Shown one piece after another: positions 1-7,798 of a DNA stretch of 64,000 nt. The position numbers were made by a program, and so were the translations under genes. The first letter of the stretch is position 1. Each line of letters starts with the position of its first letter. The notes beneath the pieces are model-generated. The model was not told the DNA's origin. It searched no databases and saw only the letters and a program-made list of their open reading frames with translations. This stretch comes from DATARH01 sp036268425 (GTDB taxonomy: Bacteria > Pseudomonadota > Alphaproteobacteria > ATCC43930 > CGMCC-115725). The stretch lies in NCBI GenBank assembly GCA_036268425.1, contig DATAUE010000156.1, positions 1 through 64,000 of the forward strand, written 5' to 3'.

Positions 1-343
1 CCAAGATGAGGCCTGCGTTCAGGTCATTGACGTAGAGCGTGCAGAGCTCCTTGACCGTGATGGCCTTGTGATCGAGCTGGCGCTCCTCGGCGGGGTTGTC
101 GCCCTGAGCAACGCGGCCCAACTGGACCTTCGCCTCCTGCCGAGCGCTTTCGGCCGTCCAGACGCCATGCAAGCCGATGGTGTAGCGGCGCGAGCGGCCC
201 AAGGCGCGGTATTGAAGGACGTAGCTGCGCTTGCCGGAAGCGAAGACGCGCAGGCCGAAACCTGGTAGCTCGTCATCCCAGATGACATAGTCTTTCTCGA
301 GGGACTCGGCGGCATCGACGAGCCGCTTCGTGAGCTTAGCCAT
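1..343 (-). CDS. Tyrosine-type integrase, N-terminal part (runs off the window)
   Basis: The reading frame is open from an ATG at 341-343 to the window edge (114 codons, no stop), so only the N-terminal part is present. The protein begins MAKLTKRLVDAAESLEKDYV and continues WDDELPGFGLRVF, then SGKRSYVLQYR and YTIGLHGVWTAESARQEA. This is the DUF4102/Arm-DNA-binding domain of phage and genomic-island integrases, followed from about residue 95 by the start of the core-binding domain. The catalytic domain would lie to the left. A GGGAG ribosome-binding site sits about 8 bases upstream. The gene starts about 180 bp from a tRNA-Arg 3' half and points away from it, as expected for the integrase at the end of an integrated element. 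Family assignment is strong; activity cannot be judged. Confidence 0.9.
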   Translation of the reverse strand, partial: MAKLTKRLVDAAESLEKDYVIWDDELPGFGLRVFASGKRSYVLQYRALGRSRRYTIGLHGVWTAESARQEAKVQLGRVAQGDNPAEERQLDHKAITVKELCTLYVNDLNAGLIL

Positions 344-523
344 GGGAATTCTCCCGTCCAAACTCCCATTCTCGCGTAAGCACCACGTAAGCAGCCGGAC
401 GCAAGTCGGAGCGTGTTCGAGGGTACGCCAGGCGAGCCGAAAATTAAAATTGTTTAGTGATTACAGTAGCATAGCGCATTGGAGCGAAGCCCATCGCAGT
501 TGGTCGAAGGGCAGGTTAAATTG
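344..523. promoter_or_regulatory. Integrase upstream region / element end
   Basis: This stretch lies between the integrase start and the tRNA-Arg 3' half. It is more AT-rich than its surroundings around 440-475 and would carry the integrase promoter and arm-type binding sites. The octamer CGTAAGCA occurs twice in close succession near 374-394, a possible arm site. No gene is seen. Confidence 0.4.
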
Positions 524-568
524 CTCCGAAGGCAGGGGTCGTACGTTCGAATCGTATCGGGTCCGCCA
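524..568 (+). other. tRNA-Arg(CCG) 3' half, putative att site
   Basis: Reading left to right this shows an anticodon loop CTCCGAA (anticodon CCG), the 3' anticodon strand GGCAG, a 5-nt variable loop, a T-arm (GTACG, loop TTCGAAT, CGTAT), the 3' acceptor strand CGGGTCC, discriminator G and an encoded CCA. The matching 5' strands (acceptor GGACCCG, anticodon CTGCC) are absent: the bases just before the loop are TTAAATTG. The tRNA is therefore only a 3' half that starts at the anticodon loop. That is where many tyrosine integrases cross over, so this is best read as the att repeat left at one end of an element inserted in tRNA-Arg(CCG). A T-rich stretch (588-596) follows and may be the old tRNA terminator. 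Confidence 0.75.
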
Positions 569-599
569 ATTTAACAAAGCGGCTGTTTAATTTTTCGGG

Positions 600-692
600 G
601 TGCAGGTCATCGCGGCGCCTGAGCGCGAAGCCGGTGCATGGCGGATCGCCGCGGCACTGGAGCAGATGGGCTCGCCGTGGCAAGCTGCATTG
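600..692 (+). pseudogene. C-terminal remnant of an amidase
   Basis: Residues read VQVIAAPEREAGAWRIAAAL, which matches the extreme C-terminus of amidase-signature enzymes (typically GVQVIAAPWRE followed by an alternating Leu/Ala helix). The rest of the amidase is missing: an in-frame TAA lies at 588-590, directly after the tRNA-Arg fragment. The remnant continues without a stop into the AtzH-like gene, so either the two were already fused or the small gene simply starts in the same frame. In related bacteria AtzH-like genes commonly accompany amidases, so this is a scar of a lost partner. Confidence 0.6.
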
Positions 693-1097
693 ATGGATGA
701 CCTGATCGCACACCCTCCGGTCGAGCCCGAAATCAATATTCCGGCAGTCTTTGCCGAGGTGACGGCGGCGTTTGAGCGCTACGAGCAGGCGCTGAACGAG
801 AATGACGTGGCGATGCTCGATGCGATTTTTCGCGATGCGCCTTACACGATCCGATTTGGTCTCGCCGAGAACCTTTACGGGTCTGCACAGATCGCGGCCT
901 TCCGCTCCGCCCGTACGCCGCCCGGCATTCGCGTGATCTCAGGAACGGTCATTACCACCTTCGGCCGGGATTTTGCGACCGCTAGTACCCTGTTCCACCG
1001 CGGCAGCAACGGCCGGACCGGTCGCCAGATGCAGAGCTGGGTGCGCTTTCCCGAAGGCTGGCGCGTCGTCGCGGCGCATGTCAGCTGGATGGATTAG
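693..1097 (+). CDS. AtzH/HpxZ-like (DUF3225) NTF2-fold protein
   Basis: From residue 17 on, the sequence IPAVFAEVTAAFERYEQAL, RFGLAENLYG and WVRFPEGWRVVAAHVSWM is diagnostic of the DUF3225/AtzH-like family. These are small NTF2-fold proteins of about 125-130 residues encoded beside amidases in cyanuric acid, oxalurate and related catabolism. The ATG at 693 gives 134 residues, close to the family length. The frame is open from a GTG at 600, which would add the tail of an amidase at the N-terminus. No clear ribosome-binding site decides between them. Members are thought to assist or stabilise the partner amidase; that partner is truncated here, so the present role is uncertain. Confidence 0.75.
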   Translation: MDDLIAHPPVEPEINIPAVFAEVTAAFERYEQALNENDVAMLDAIFRDAPYTIRFGLAENLYGSAQIAAFRSARTPPGIRVISGTVITTFGRDFATASTLFHRGSNGRTGRQMQSWVRFPEGWRVVAAHVSWMD

Positions 1098-1324
1098 CCG
1101 CGCCCGCCGTCGAGCGCGATCTGACGATCGTTGCCGGCTGCCGTCATCGACGACCGCGACGACATGGCTGCCGAGCCTGAAAATAACTTTCTAAGTCTGT
1201 GAATAAAACGCATCCACGCCTTCGAACCGTAATGAAGATTGACAGCAACGCGACGGCGTGGGGTAGTAAACGCATTGCGTCGTTTGAACACGAACGACGC
1301 GCCCAACATCGGAGGAATCGTATC

Positions 1325-2143
1325 ATGCCGCTCGATGCCGCGATCAATCCGCAAACCGTTACGTCGACGCTGTATTACCTCAAGCGTGGCGCCGAAAAGC
1401 CGGCGCGCTATCGCATCGAACCGCCGGCCGGCGTGCCGGTGTGGAACGGCATCGACGATCCACACGATGTGACCATCGAAGATGTCCGCGGCCGCGAGTC
1501 CGAGTTTACGCTCGACCGCAACGGTTTTGCCCTGGTCAAGGCGCCGACCGCGGTCCGCGATTTTTATTCGCCGGATGAGATCAAGCGCACCTACTACCCG
1601 GAGGTCGAACGCCTGTTGCGTGACACCCTCGGTGCGAGCCGCGTCTTTGTGTTCGACCATAATGTCCGCAATGCCGAGCGGGGCCTCGCCGCGCCGTCGC
1701 GACAAGTGCATAACGACCACACGGTCAATTCCGCACCGCGGCGCGTGCGCGATCACCTCGGCGCGGACGCAGACGAGTTGCTGCAGCATCGGTTCGGCAT
1801 CGTCAATGTCTGGCGTCCGGTGCGCGGGCCGATCCAGGATTCGCCGCTCGCGCTGTGCGATGCGCGAAGCTTTACCGACGACGACCTGATTGCCAGCGAC
1901 CTCGTCTACCGCCATGTACGCGGCGAGACCTCGCGGGTCGCATACAACCCGGCACATCGCTGGTATTATTTCTCGCAAATGCAGACCGACGAGGTCCTGT
2001 TCATCCGGGTGCACGACAGCGCCAATGACGGCCGTGCCCGGCTGTCGTTCCATACCTCGTTCGAGAACCCGCTGACCCCGGACGCACCACCGAGGGAAAG
2101 CATCGAGGCGCGCGCCCTGGTGTTTTTCCCGCCCGGCGCGTAA
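1325..2143 (+). CDS. CmcJ/NvfI-family oxidoreductase
   Basis: The 272-residue protein carries the pattern seen in CmcJ (cephamycin 7-alpha-hydroxylation partner) and NvfI/GA4-desaturase-like proteins. These are Fe(II)/2-oxoglutarate-type oxygenases or hydroxylase/methyltransferases. Visible landmarks are QVHNDHT (H-x-D, candidate metal ligands, near residue 130), IVNVWRPVRGPIQDSPLA in the centre, and HTSFENP with an arginine-rich segment near the C-terminus. I chose the ATG at 1325 over the upstream in-frame start at 1199 because GGAGGA lies 9 bases before it and homology starts there. Nothing in the neighbourhood shows its substrate. It converges on the glycan operon across a strong terminator. 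Confidence 0.75.
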   Translation: MPLDAAINPQTVTSTLYYLKRGAEKPARYRIEPPAGVPVWNGIDDPHDVTIEDVRGRESEFTLDRNGFALVKAPTAVRDFYSPDEIKRTYYPEVERLLRDTLGASRVFVFDHNVRNAERGLAAPSRQVHNDHTVNSAPRRVRDHLGADADELLQHRFGIVNVWRPVRGPIQDSPLALCDARSFTDDDLIASDLVYRHVRGETSRVAYNPAHRWYYFSQMQTDEVLFIRVHDSANDGRARLSFHTSFENPLTPDAPPRESIEARALVFFPPGA

Positions 2144-2157
2144 CGGACTACGAATGT

Positions 2158-2194
2158 CTCCGTCCCGCCCAAGGATACTCCTGGCGGGACGGAG
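2158..2194. terminator. Bidirectional hairpin terminator
   Basis: A perfect 12-bp stem, CTCCGTCCCGCC (2158-2169) with GGCGGGACGGAG (2183-2194), encloses a 13-nt loop. It lies between two convergent genes and is followed on the plus strand by GATCGTTT. It probably ends transcription from both sides. Confidence 0.75.
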
Positions 2195-2219
2195 GATCGT
2201 TTCACCGCCGGCGCATGGT

Positions 2220-3140
2220 CTAATTCGGCTTGCGGGCAACCGTCAGCACGTTGCCGACATAAAGCCCGATATTCCGTTGCGAGAGATGAATTGCCCGGGC
2301 ACTTGCCAGGGTGAATCGTTTCAAACCTGCCGGCAGCGGCAGTAGACTGAGCCAATAGTTCAGCGGGTAGACGTTGCGGATCGGCACGATGTCGGTCAGG
2401 CGGTAGCCGGCGCTGCACACGAGATAGCGCAGGGATTGCGGGCAGAAAAGCTGCACATGCTCGATGTCGATGATCGGTGAGCGACGCCCCAGCATCCGGT
2501 TGATCGGCGCAGTGTAATCGTGCGTAACCAGCGCAATCATCCCTCCCGGCTGCAGCATTCTGAAGGCGGCCTCGACGAGGTCGAGCGGCTCGGGTACATG
2601 CTCCAGGGTCTGGAAACAGCAGACCAGCGACAGGCTTTCGGGCGGAAATTCGTCGCCCGTGAAAACCCCCTCGCGAATGCTCGGCCGCACCGCCGCCGGC
2701 ACCGCGGCAATCGCGGCCGGTGACGGCTCGATGCCGATTGGCTCGCGAAACCCGAGTTCCTTGAGATGACCGAGGAACACACCGGTGCCGGCGCCGATCT
2801 CCAGCGCGGTTTCGCGGCGCGGCAACTCCGCCAGAAACGGCTCAAGAGAATTGCGGTACACCATCGCAGCGAGAGACGCCTCTGCCGCTGTGCTGTAATC
2901 GGCCTGGTGATAGGCGTTTGCGAGTGCCGACGCGGTCGGCGCCTCGCTGGCGAAAACCGTCGCGCACGCCGCGCAGCGAACCAACCGATAAGACATGAAT
3001 TCCGGCGTCTTGCGCGAGGCAAAACTCGCCGCCGTCAGCCGCGATACATCCAACGAATTGCGCATGAACAGCACGGCATTGCCCGCCGGTCCGCGGCACA
3101 CCGGGCAGTCGCGATGCCGCATCGACGCAGTCAAATCCAT
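2220..3140 (-). CDS. SAM-dependent methyltransferase with N-terminal zinc-binding motif
   Basis: The 306-residue protein starts with CPVC (residues 12-15) and a second pair CAAC near residue 58, a zinc-ribbon arrangement common in sugar C- or O-methyltransferases. The class I fold follows: motif I ALEIGAGTGVFLGHL near 112-126, the acidic end of strand 2 in IGIEPS, FQTLEHVPEP as motif post-I/II, and LQPGGMIALV. It is the last gene of the minus-strand glycan operon, two bases after the GT87-like gene, so its likely substrate is a nucleotide sugar or glycan. The exact acceptor cannot be read from the sequence. Confidence 0.85.
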   Translation of the reverse strand: MDLTASMRHRDCPVCRGPAGNAVLFMRNSLDVSRLTAASFASRKTPEFMSYRLVRCAACATVFASEAPTASALANAYHQADYSTAAEASLAAMVYRNSLEPFLAELPRRETALEIGAGTGVFLGHLKELGFREPIGIEPSPAAIAAVPAAVRPSIREGVFTGDEFPPESLSLVCCFQTLEHVPEPLDLVEAAFRMLQPGGMIALVTHDYTAPINRMLGRRSPIIDIEHVQLFCPQSLRYLVCSAGYRLTDIVPIRNVYPLNYWLSLLPLPAGLKRFTLASARAIHLSQRNIGLYVGNVLTVARKPN

Positions 3141-3142
3141 GT

Positions 3143-4546
3143 TTATTTCCCCCGACGCGCGACGGCACGGCCGGTATCATGGTTGGAGATCGAAGGGGGC
3201 TGGCGGGCGATCGGGCACCCTCTGCCGATCACTGTACGCCATATCGGCGCGTCGAGGACGAAGCCCACGATGGTGGACAGCAGAACGCCGATGATCCACC
3301 ACCAGGCCAGTTCGTGCAGCCCCCAGTGCAGCATGCCTGAAACAGTGCGCTCCAGGCCCTCGCCAGGCATCACTTCTTTGATGTTGATCGCGTAAAGCCA
3401 GAACTGCAGGAACAACACCCACATGACGAACAGGATCGCAACGCAGGTGCCGAGCATCATGCGGCCCGCGACGCCCGGCAGCGTCTGTGCGAGTTTGAGC
3501 AGGCCGGGTAGAACGAGCAGCAGAAAGATTGCGCGGTAGCCGATGTTCTGGCCGGCAAAAAAGCAGCCGCAGATCAGCACGGCGCCAGCCAGCAAAAAAC
3601 CCCGGTCCCGCGCGGGCAACGCAGCGACGCCGCGACCGACGCCGCGGCGCTTCGAGAGCCACAAGGCGCGTATCGCTGCCTCCAGCACCAGGATCACCAG
3701 CAGTGCTCGGGGCATGTCGCGGCCGATCAGCACGAGCGTCGCGCTGTCGGTCACACCGTGCCGTGCAGCGGCCCGCAACCCGAGCGAGGCCAGTCCGTAC
3801 GGCAGGTTCATCGCGCCGAACAGGTCAGTGAAGTATGATCCCGTCGCGACATTGTGCGTCGCGGCTCGCAGCTCGTCCCAGTAGCCGCAGACAAAGCCGA
3901 TGACGACCGTGGCCGCCGCCAGCGACACGGCGATAAAAATCCTGGCGCGCTCACGCAGCGCCAGCAGCAACAGCACCAGGGGATAGAATTTCAGCAGCCC
4001 CATCCCGGTAAAGACCGCGTAGGCCCCGAGGCGCTGCGGCAGCCGGCCGGCCCAGAGCTGTACGCCCAATATCGCCATCAGGAACATGATGATGTCGACA
4101 TTGCCGCGCTCGATGGCGAAAACCGTCAGGCTCGACGTCGCCGCCAGCAGGAGGATGACGAAATCGAGGCGCCGGCGGGGCGGCGGCAGGCATGCGAGCG
4201 ACAAGAGAAACAACACCGCCACCGCGAGACCGACAGGAGCGAACCATTGCGGACCGAGCGGCAGAAAAGTAGCGCGCAGCCAGAGGGGTGAGTACGCGTG
4301 GCGACCATGCGCGATCGGCGCGTAACAGGTATTATCGACATAAACATCGACACCCTGGTTCCAGCACGCGACCGCTGACGGCACCCATTCCCAATCAATA
4401 AACGGATGGGAAAACGGCCGCATCATCCAAATAGTCAAGATGATATGGTAGGTTTCTTTATTATGAGCATATATTAAAGAAATTATGATCAATAGCGAAA
4501 TGCATATTGAAGGTATCAAAAGGCGCGCAAACGCTGCTTTCGCCAT
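3143..4546 (-). CDS. GT87/DUF2029-like polytopic membrane glycosyltransferase
   Basis: The 467-residue protein is almost entirely hydrophobic helices, about ten to twelve membrane spans. An extracytoplasmic-type first loop holds acidic residues (FIDWEWVPSA near residues 49-58, then DVYVDNTC), which is the usual position of the catalytic acidic residues in GT-C enzymes. ERGNVDIIMFL near 145 is typical of the DUF2029/GT87 family, which uses polyprenyl-phosphate sugars. It would act on the outer face of the inner membrane. With GtrA and the GT2 domain encoded upstream it supplies the third, GtrC-like component of a Gtr-style system. The first 40 codons are strikingly AT-rich compared with the remainder. 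Confidence 0.8.
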   Translation of the reverse strand: MAKAAFARLLIPSICISLLIIISLIYAHNKETYHIILTIWMMRPFSHPFIDWEWVPSAVACWNQGVDVYVDNTCYAPIAHGRHAYSPLWLRATFLPLGPQWFAPVGLAVAVLFLLSLACLPPPRRRLDFVILLLAATSSLTVFAIERGNVDIIMFLMAILGVQLWAGRLPQRLGAYAVFTGMGLLKFYPLVLLLLALRERARIFIAVSLAAATVVIGFVCGYWDELRAATHNVATGSYFTDLFGAMNLPYGLASLGLRAAARHGVTDSATLVLIGRDMPRALLVILVLEAAIRALWLSKRRGVGRGVAALPARDRGFLLAGAVLICGCFFAGQNIGYRAIFLLLVLPGLLKLAQTLPGVAGRMMLGTCVAILFVMWVLFLQFWLYAINIKEVMPGEGLERTVSGMLHWGLHELAWWWIIGVLLSTIVGFVLDAPIWRTVIGRGCPIARQPPSISNHDTGRAVARRGK

Positions 4547-4564
4547 ACTGCTCGCTCGCCCGAG

Positions 4565-5356
4565 TTAAGACTTGCGCCGAGCGGTTACGGTGTAGCCGAG
4601 GCAATCGTCACCCCAGTCGGCGGTGAGGGACAAATTGGCGGCGCACGCAACGATGGCGAACACCGGAAGCAACAAGGCGCCCAGAGCGCGCTTCGCCAAG
4701 CCGGGGCGGCTGTCCGGCGCTCCGAAAAGCATCATCAAGTGCAATGTCATTGCCTTGTAGCAGGCGACCGTCAGCGGATTGCCCCGCGCATGACAGATGC
4801 ATTCGTCGAACCCCGCCGACGACAGCAGCATCTTGAGGGCCGACGGCGTGTAGCGCCAGTAATCGTGCGGAATGAAGTGCCAGCGCGCCGCAAACGGGAC
4901 CGTCAGCAGAAGGCGCCCGCCGGGCCGCAGGCAGCGCGCGGCGCGGCCAAGAAAGGCGGCAGGGTCCGCCACATGCTCCAGAACTTCCGTGCACAGCACG
5001 ATATCGAATGTCTCGTCGGGGACGCCCCAGTCATCGCCATCGAAATAGTGAGTGTCCGGAAGGTCGTAGCCAAACCGCGCCGGCGCATCGCTGATGTCGA
5101 TCCCATGATAGGACACCGCATCGGGAATGAGATCGCGATAAACCTGCGCGCCGCAACCGATGTCGAGCAGGCGGCCGCGTTCCCCAGCAAGCGCGCGGCG
5201 CAAATCCCGCCAGATTGATCCCGCTTGCAGGTCGAGAAGTCGGCGCAATCGATTTTCCAGCCGGTTTCGCACCGAATTGTTGGGCCTGAACAGCGGCGGC
5301 TGAAAATCTTCGGCAGCGCGGTCGAGCAGATTGCGCCGGATGCCAGCCCTGCTCAT
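4565..5356 (-). CDS. Class I SAM-dependent methyltransferase
   Basis: The 263-residue protein has motif I RLLDIGCGAQVYRDLIPDA near residues 62-80, GIDISDAPARFGYD, VLCTEVLEHVADP and LRPGGRLLLTVPF, followed by HDYWRYTPSALKMLL. This is the methyltransferase-11 pattern found in many O-antigen and capsule clusters. The ATG overlaps the stop of the GtrA gene by four bases (ATGA), which indicates translational coupling inside the operon. A hydrophobic C-terminal helix (LLLPVFAIVACAANL) may hold it at the membrane. The substrate is probably a sugar or glycan, inferred only from context. Confidence 0.85.
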   Translation of the reverse strand: MSRAGIRRNLLDRAAEDFQPPLFRPNNSVRNRLENRLRRLLDLQAGSIWRDLRRALAGERGRLLDIGCGAQVYRDLIPDAVSYHGIDISDAPARFGYDLPDTHYFDGDDWGVPDETFDIVLCTEVLEHVADPAAFLGRAARCLRPGGRLLLTVPFAARWHFIPHDYWRYTPSALKMLLSSAGFDECICHARGNPLTVACYKAMTLHLMMLFGAPDSRPGLAKRALGALLLPVFAIVACAANLSLTADWGDDCLGYTVTARRKS

Positions 5357-5778
5357 GCCTGCTGCGCCGCTGGCGCGAATACCAGAAACCGCTGCCCGAG
5401 GAATGAAATTGCAGCCACCGGGACGGCCAACAACGCTTGCGCCTTAAGGCTCGGCAGACCGAGTTGCGCCGCCACCTGCAGCGCCGCCCAATTCAGCCCC
5501 AGCACCACGGCATAGAGGACAGTGAAACGCACGATGCGGCCCGGGCCGCCATCATAGAACACCAGCCGGCGCGAAGTCTGGAAGTTGAAGGCCATGCCCG
5601 CGAACGCCGCCAGAATCAGCGCGGCAAGCAGACCCGCCCCCATCAAGATCAACACGGCAAAGGCGGCATAACCGAAGCCGGTGTTCACGAGGCCCACCAG
5701 GGCGAAACGCAAAATCTGCAGCCAGAGCCGCGCCTGCTTTCCACTGCACAGCACTGCAAGGGCTCGTTTACGCATCAT
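5353..5778 (-). CDS. GtrA-family membrane protein
   Basis: The 141-residue protein has four predicted membrane helices and the GtrA signature: RFALVGLVNTGFGYAAFA near the N-terminus, FNFQTSRRLVF after helix 2, and SFLGQRFLVF at the C-terminus. GtrA proteins are small four-helix proteins proposed to flip polyprenyl-phosphate sugars across the inner membrane. I chose the paired ATG at 5778 because the longer frame upstream reads through the end of the preceding gene. It lies 34 bases after the epimerase-GT2 gene and overlaps the next gene by four bases. The partner glycosyltransferase (GtrB-type) is the C-terminal half of the gene just upstream. Confidence 0.88.
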   Translation of the reverse strand: MMRKRALAVLCSGKQARLWLQILRFALVGLVNTGFGYAAFAVLILMGAGLLAALILAAFAGMAFNFQTSRRLVFYDGGPGRIVRFTVLYAVVLGLNWAALQVAAQLGLPSLKAQALLAVPVAAISFLGQRFLVFAPAAQQA

Positions 5779-5812
5779 CTGCCGTCGCCCGCCGGCTGGC
5801 TGGCGGCTCCGC

Positions 5813-7798
5813 CTATCTGTTCTGCAGGAACGACACATGGCTGGCTTCGCTCGCCTCGCGCACCTCGCCGTCGCGCACAAAGCTGCGGCGGATGAAGTGA
5901 GGACGGTGTTTCACTTCCTCGAAGATTTTGGCGATGTATTCGCCGATCAGACTGGCGGCGAGCAGGTTGAGCGAGCCGAAAAAGATCACGATCAGCACGA
6001 GGCTGGTAAAACCGCGCGGCGCCGCCTGCGGAAACAGCAGCCGCGACGCGACGTACACCAGACCCAACAGCAGCGACAGCACAAACAGCGCCGCACCGGC
6101 AGCGCTGAGCACATTGAGCGGCATATTGGTGAAAGAGAGGATGCCCTTTTTCGCCCATCCGATATTGCCGAGAAAATTGTTGGTCGAGACGCCGAACATC
6201 CGCTCCGGCCGGACGTAATCGATTCCGGTCTGGCGAAAACCGACAAACGCCCGCACGCCGCGGATGAACAGGTCACGCTCGGGAAAGCTCAGCAGGCAGC
6301 GCACGACGCGCCGGTCCATCAGCGAGAAATCGCCGGCGTCGCGCGGCACTGCGACATACGAGAATGCCTTGAACAGGCGATAGAACGTCTTGTAGGCCAA
6401 TTCCATGTACCAGGGCGCCTCGCGCTCGACGCGGTGGCCATAGACGACATCATATCCCTCGCGCCACTTCGCCATGAACTGCTCGATCAGTTCCGGCGGG
6501 TCCTGCAGATCGCCGTCGAGCAGCACGCAGGCGTTTTTCGTCGCGACTTCCATGCCGCTGCGGAAGGCCGACTGCGACCCGAAATTGCGCGAATGCGATA
6601 CGCCGATCACGTTGTGGTCGCGCACCGAAAGACCTCGGATGACCTCCTCGCTGTTGTCGGGCGAGTTGTCGTTCACGAAAATAATCTCATGCGCGACGTT
6701 GAGCTTTTCGAAGGTCGCCTTCAGCCGGCTGTACATGATCGGGATCGCCTGTGCATCCCGGTAACAGGCAATGACGGCCGACACGCTGCGGATTTCGTCC
6801 GGGCCGAACTTCTTCGAGGATTTTTCGTAGCGGCCGATATCATCGAGCGAACGGCACCATTCGGCCATCGCTTGCAGCCCGTCGCGCAGCGGCGTGCGGG
6901 CCCGCCAGCCGAGTTCCGTCTCGGCCTTTGCCGGGTTGGAGAACCAGTGCGGCACGTCCCAGGTCCGACTGGGCATCGTGAAGTGCGGCTCCCCCGGCAA
7001 CACGAACAATTCCTGGCAGAGTTGGGCGAACATGCCGATCGTGGTCATGCTGCCGCTACCGATATTATAGGATTCCCCGTAACGGTCTTCGCGCAGGTTC
7101 AGCGCTGCCTCGACAAACGCCTCGCAAGCATCGTCGACATAGAGAAAATCTCGGGAAATCTCCGGATCGACATAACTCGTGTGCTCGCCGCGCAGCCCCT
7201 TGAGAATTGCGGTCGGCACCAGCCGCGCGGCGTCTTCATACGGGCCGTAAATCGAGTACAGCCGTAAATTGACGCCGGGAAAGCCGAGCTTTCTGCCGGC
7301 GTATTGCAGTAATCCGGCGGCGGCGCCCTTCGACACGGAGTAATGGCTGTTGGGGCGCAGCGCGCTGTCTTCCACCGGTCCAGCCGCATCGTCGCCGTAT
7401 TCGGAAGAACTGCCGGCGTGCACATAGCGGTGCAGCTTGCGCCGGCCGAGTTGCTCGATCAGCCGAGCGGTCAGGTCGATGTTGGTGCGGTAAATCAGGC
7501 CGACGTCGTTCTCGAATGAGTAGGCGCCGTAGGCGACACAGTCGAACACGGTACGCGGTCGCACCGTGTCGAGCAGCTTTTCGATATTCTGCTCGATCAG
7601 CAGGTCGCCGGGGATCACATGCGCCGAGGGCAGGCCCTCCAGCCGCCAGGCGGCAGTCGGCGAACAGGTGCCGAACACATCCGTGCGATAGCGCAGCAGT
7701 TGGCGCAGCAGATTGGCGCCGACAAAGCCGCTCGCGCCGAGCACCAGGACGGGTCCTTGGAGGCTCTCGACCTTGCGACGGAAATCAGGATCGGTCAT
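5813..7798 (-). CDS. Fusion: NAD-dependent sugar epimerase/dehydratase + GtrB-type GT2 glycosyltransferase
   Basis: This single 661-residue frame holds two enzymes. Residues about 15-320 are an extended SDR: GASGFVG (21-27), catalytic Tyr153-x3-Lys157 in HYSVSKG, RLYSIYGP, SRDFLYVDD and YNIGSG. Residues about 336-640 are a DPM1/GtrB-like GT2: SVSAVIACYR, IIFVNDNSPDNS, LLDGDLQDPP with the DxD-type site near 428-430, then two C-terminal membrane helices (about 563-587 and 598-622) ending in LIGEYIAKIFEEVK, which is conserved in polyprenyl-phosphate glycosyltransferases. I chose the ATG at 7798 because it overlaps the transketolase stop (ATGA) and fits the Rossmann start. The fusion suggests that a nucleotide sugar made by the first half is loaded onto undecaprenyl phosphate by the second. 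Confidence 0.9.
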   Translation of the reverse strand: MTDPDFRRKVESLQGPVLVLGASGFVGANLLRQLLRYRTDVFGTCSPTAAWRLEGLPSAHVIPGDLLIEQNIEKLLDTVRPRTVFDCVAYGAYSFENDVGLIYRTNIDLTARLIEQLGRRKLHRYVHAGSSSEYGDDAAGPVEDSALRPNSHYSVSKGAAAGLLQYAGRKLGFPGVNLRLYSIYGPYEDAARLVPTAILKGLRGEHTSYVDPEISRDFLYVDDACEAFVEAALNLREDRYGESYNIGSGSMTTIGMFAQLCQELFVLPGEPHFTMPSRTWDVPHWFSNPAKAETELGWRARTPLRDGLQAMAEWCRSLDDIGRYEKSSKKFGPDEIRSVSAVIACYRDAQAIPIMYSRLKATFEKLNVAHEIIFVNDNSPDNSEEVIRGLSVRDHNVIGVSHSRNFGSQSAFRSGMEVATKNACVLLDGDLQDPPELIEQFMAKWREGYDVVYGHRVEREAPWYMELAYKTFYRLFKAFSYVAVPRDAGDFSLMDRRVVRCLLSFPERDLFIRGVRAFVGFRQTGIDYVRPERMFGVSTNNFLGNIGWAKKGILSFTNMPLNVLSAAGAALFVLSLLLGLVYVASRLLFPQAAPRGFTSLVLIVIFFGSLNLLAASLIGEYIAKIFEEVKHRPHFIRRSFVRDGEVREASEASHVSFLQNR

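Noticed and set aside
481..568. A complete tRNA at the left end
   Set aside because: The 3' half folds as tRNA-Arg(CCG), but the preceding 43 bases cannot supply the acceptor 5' strand GGACCCG or anticodon strand CTGCC.
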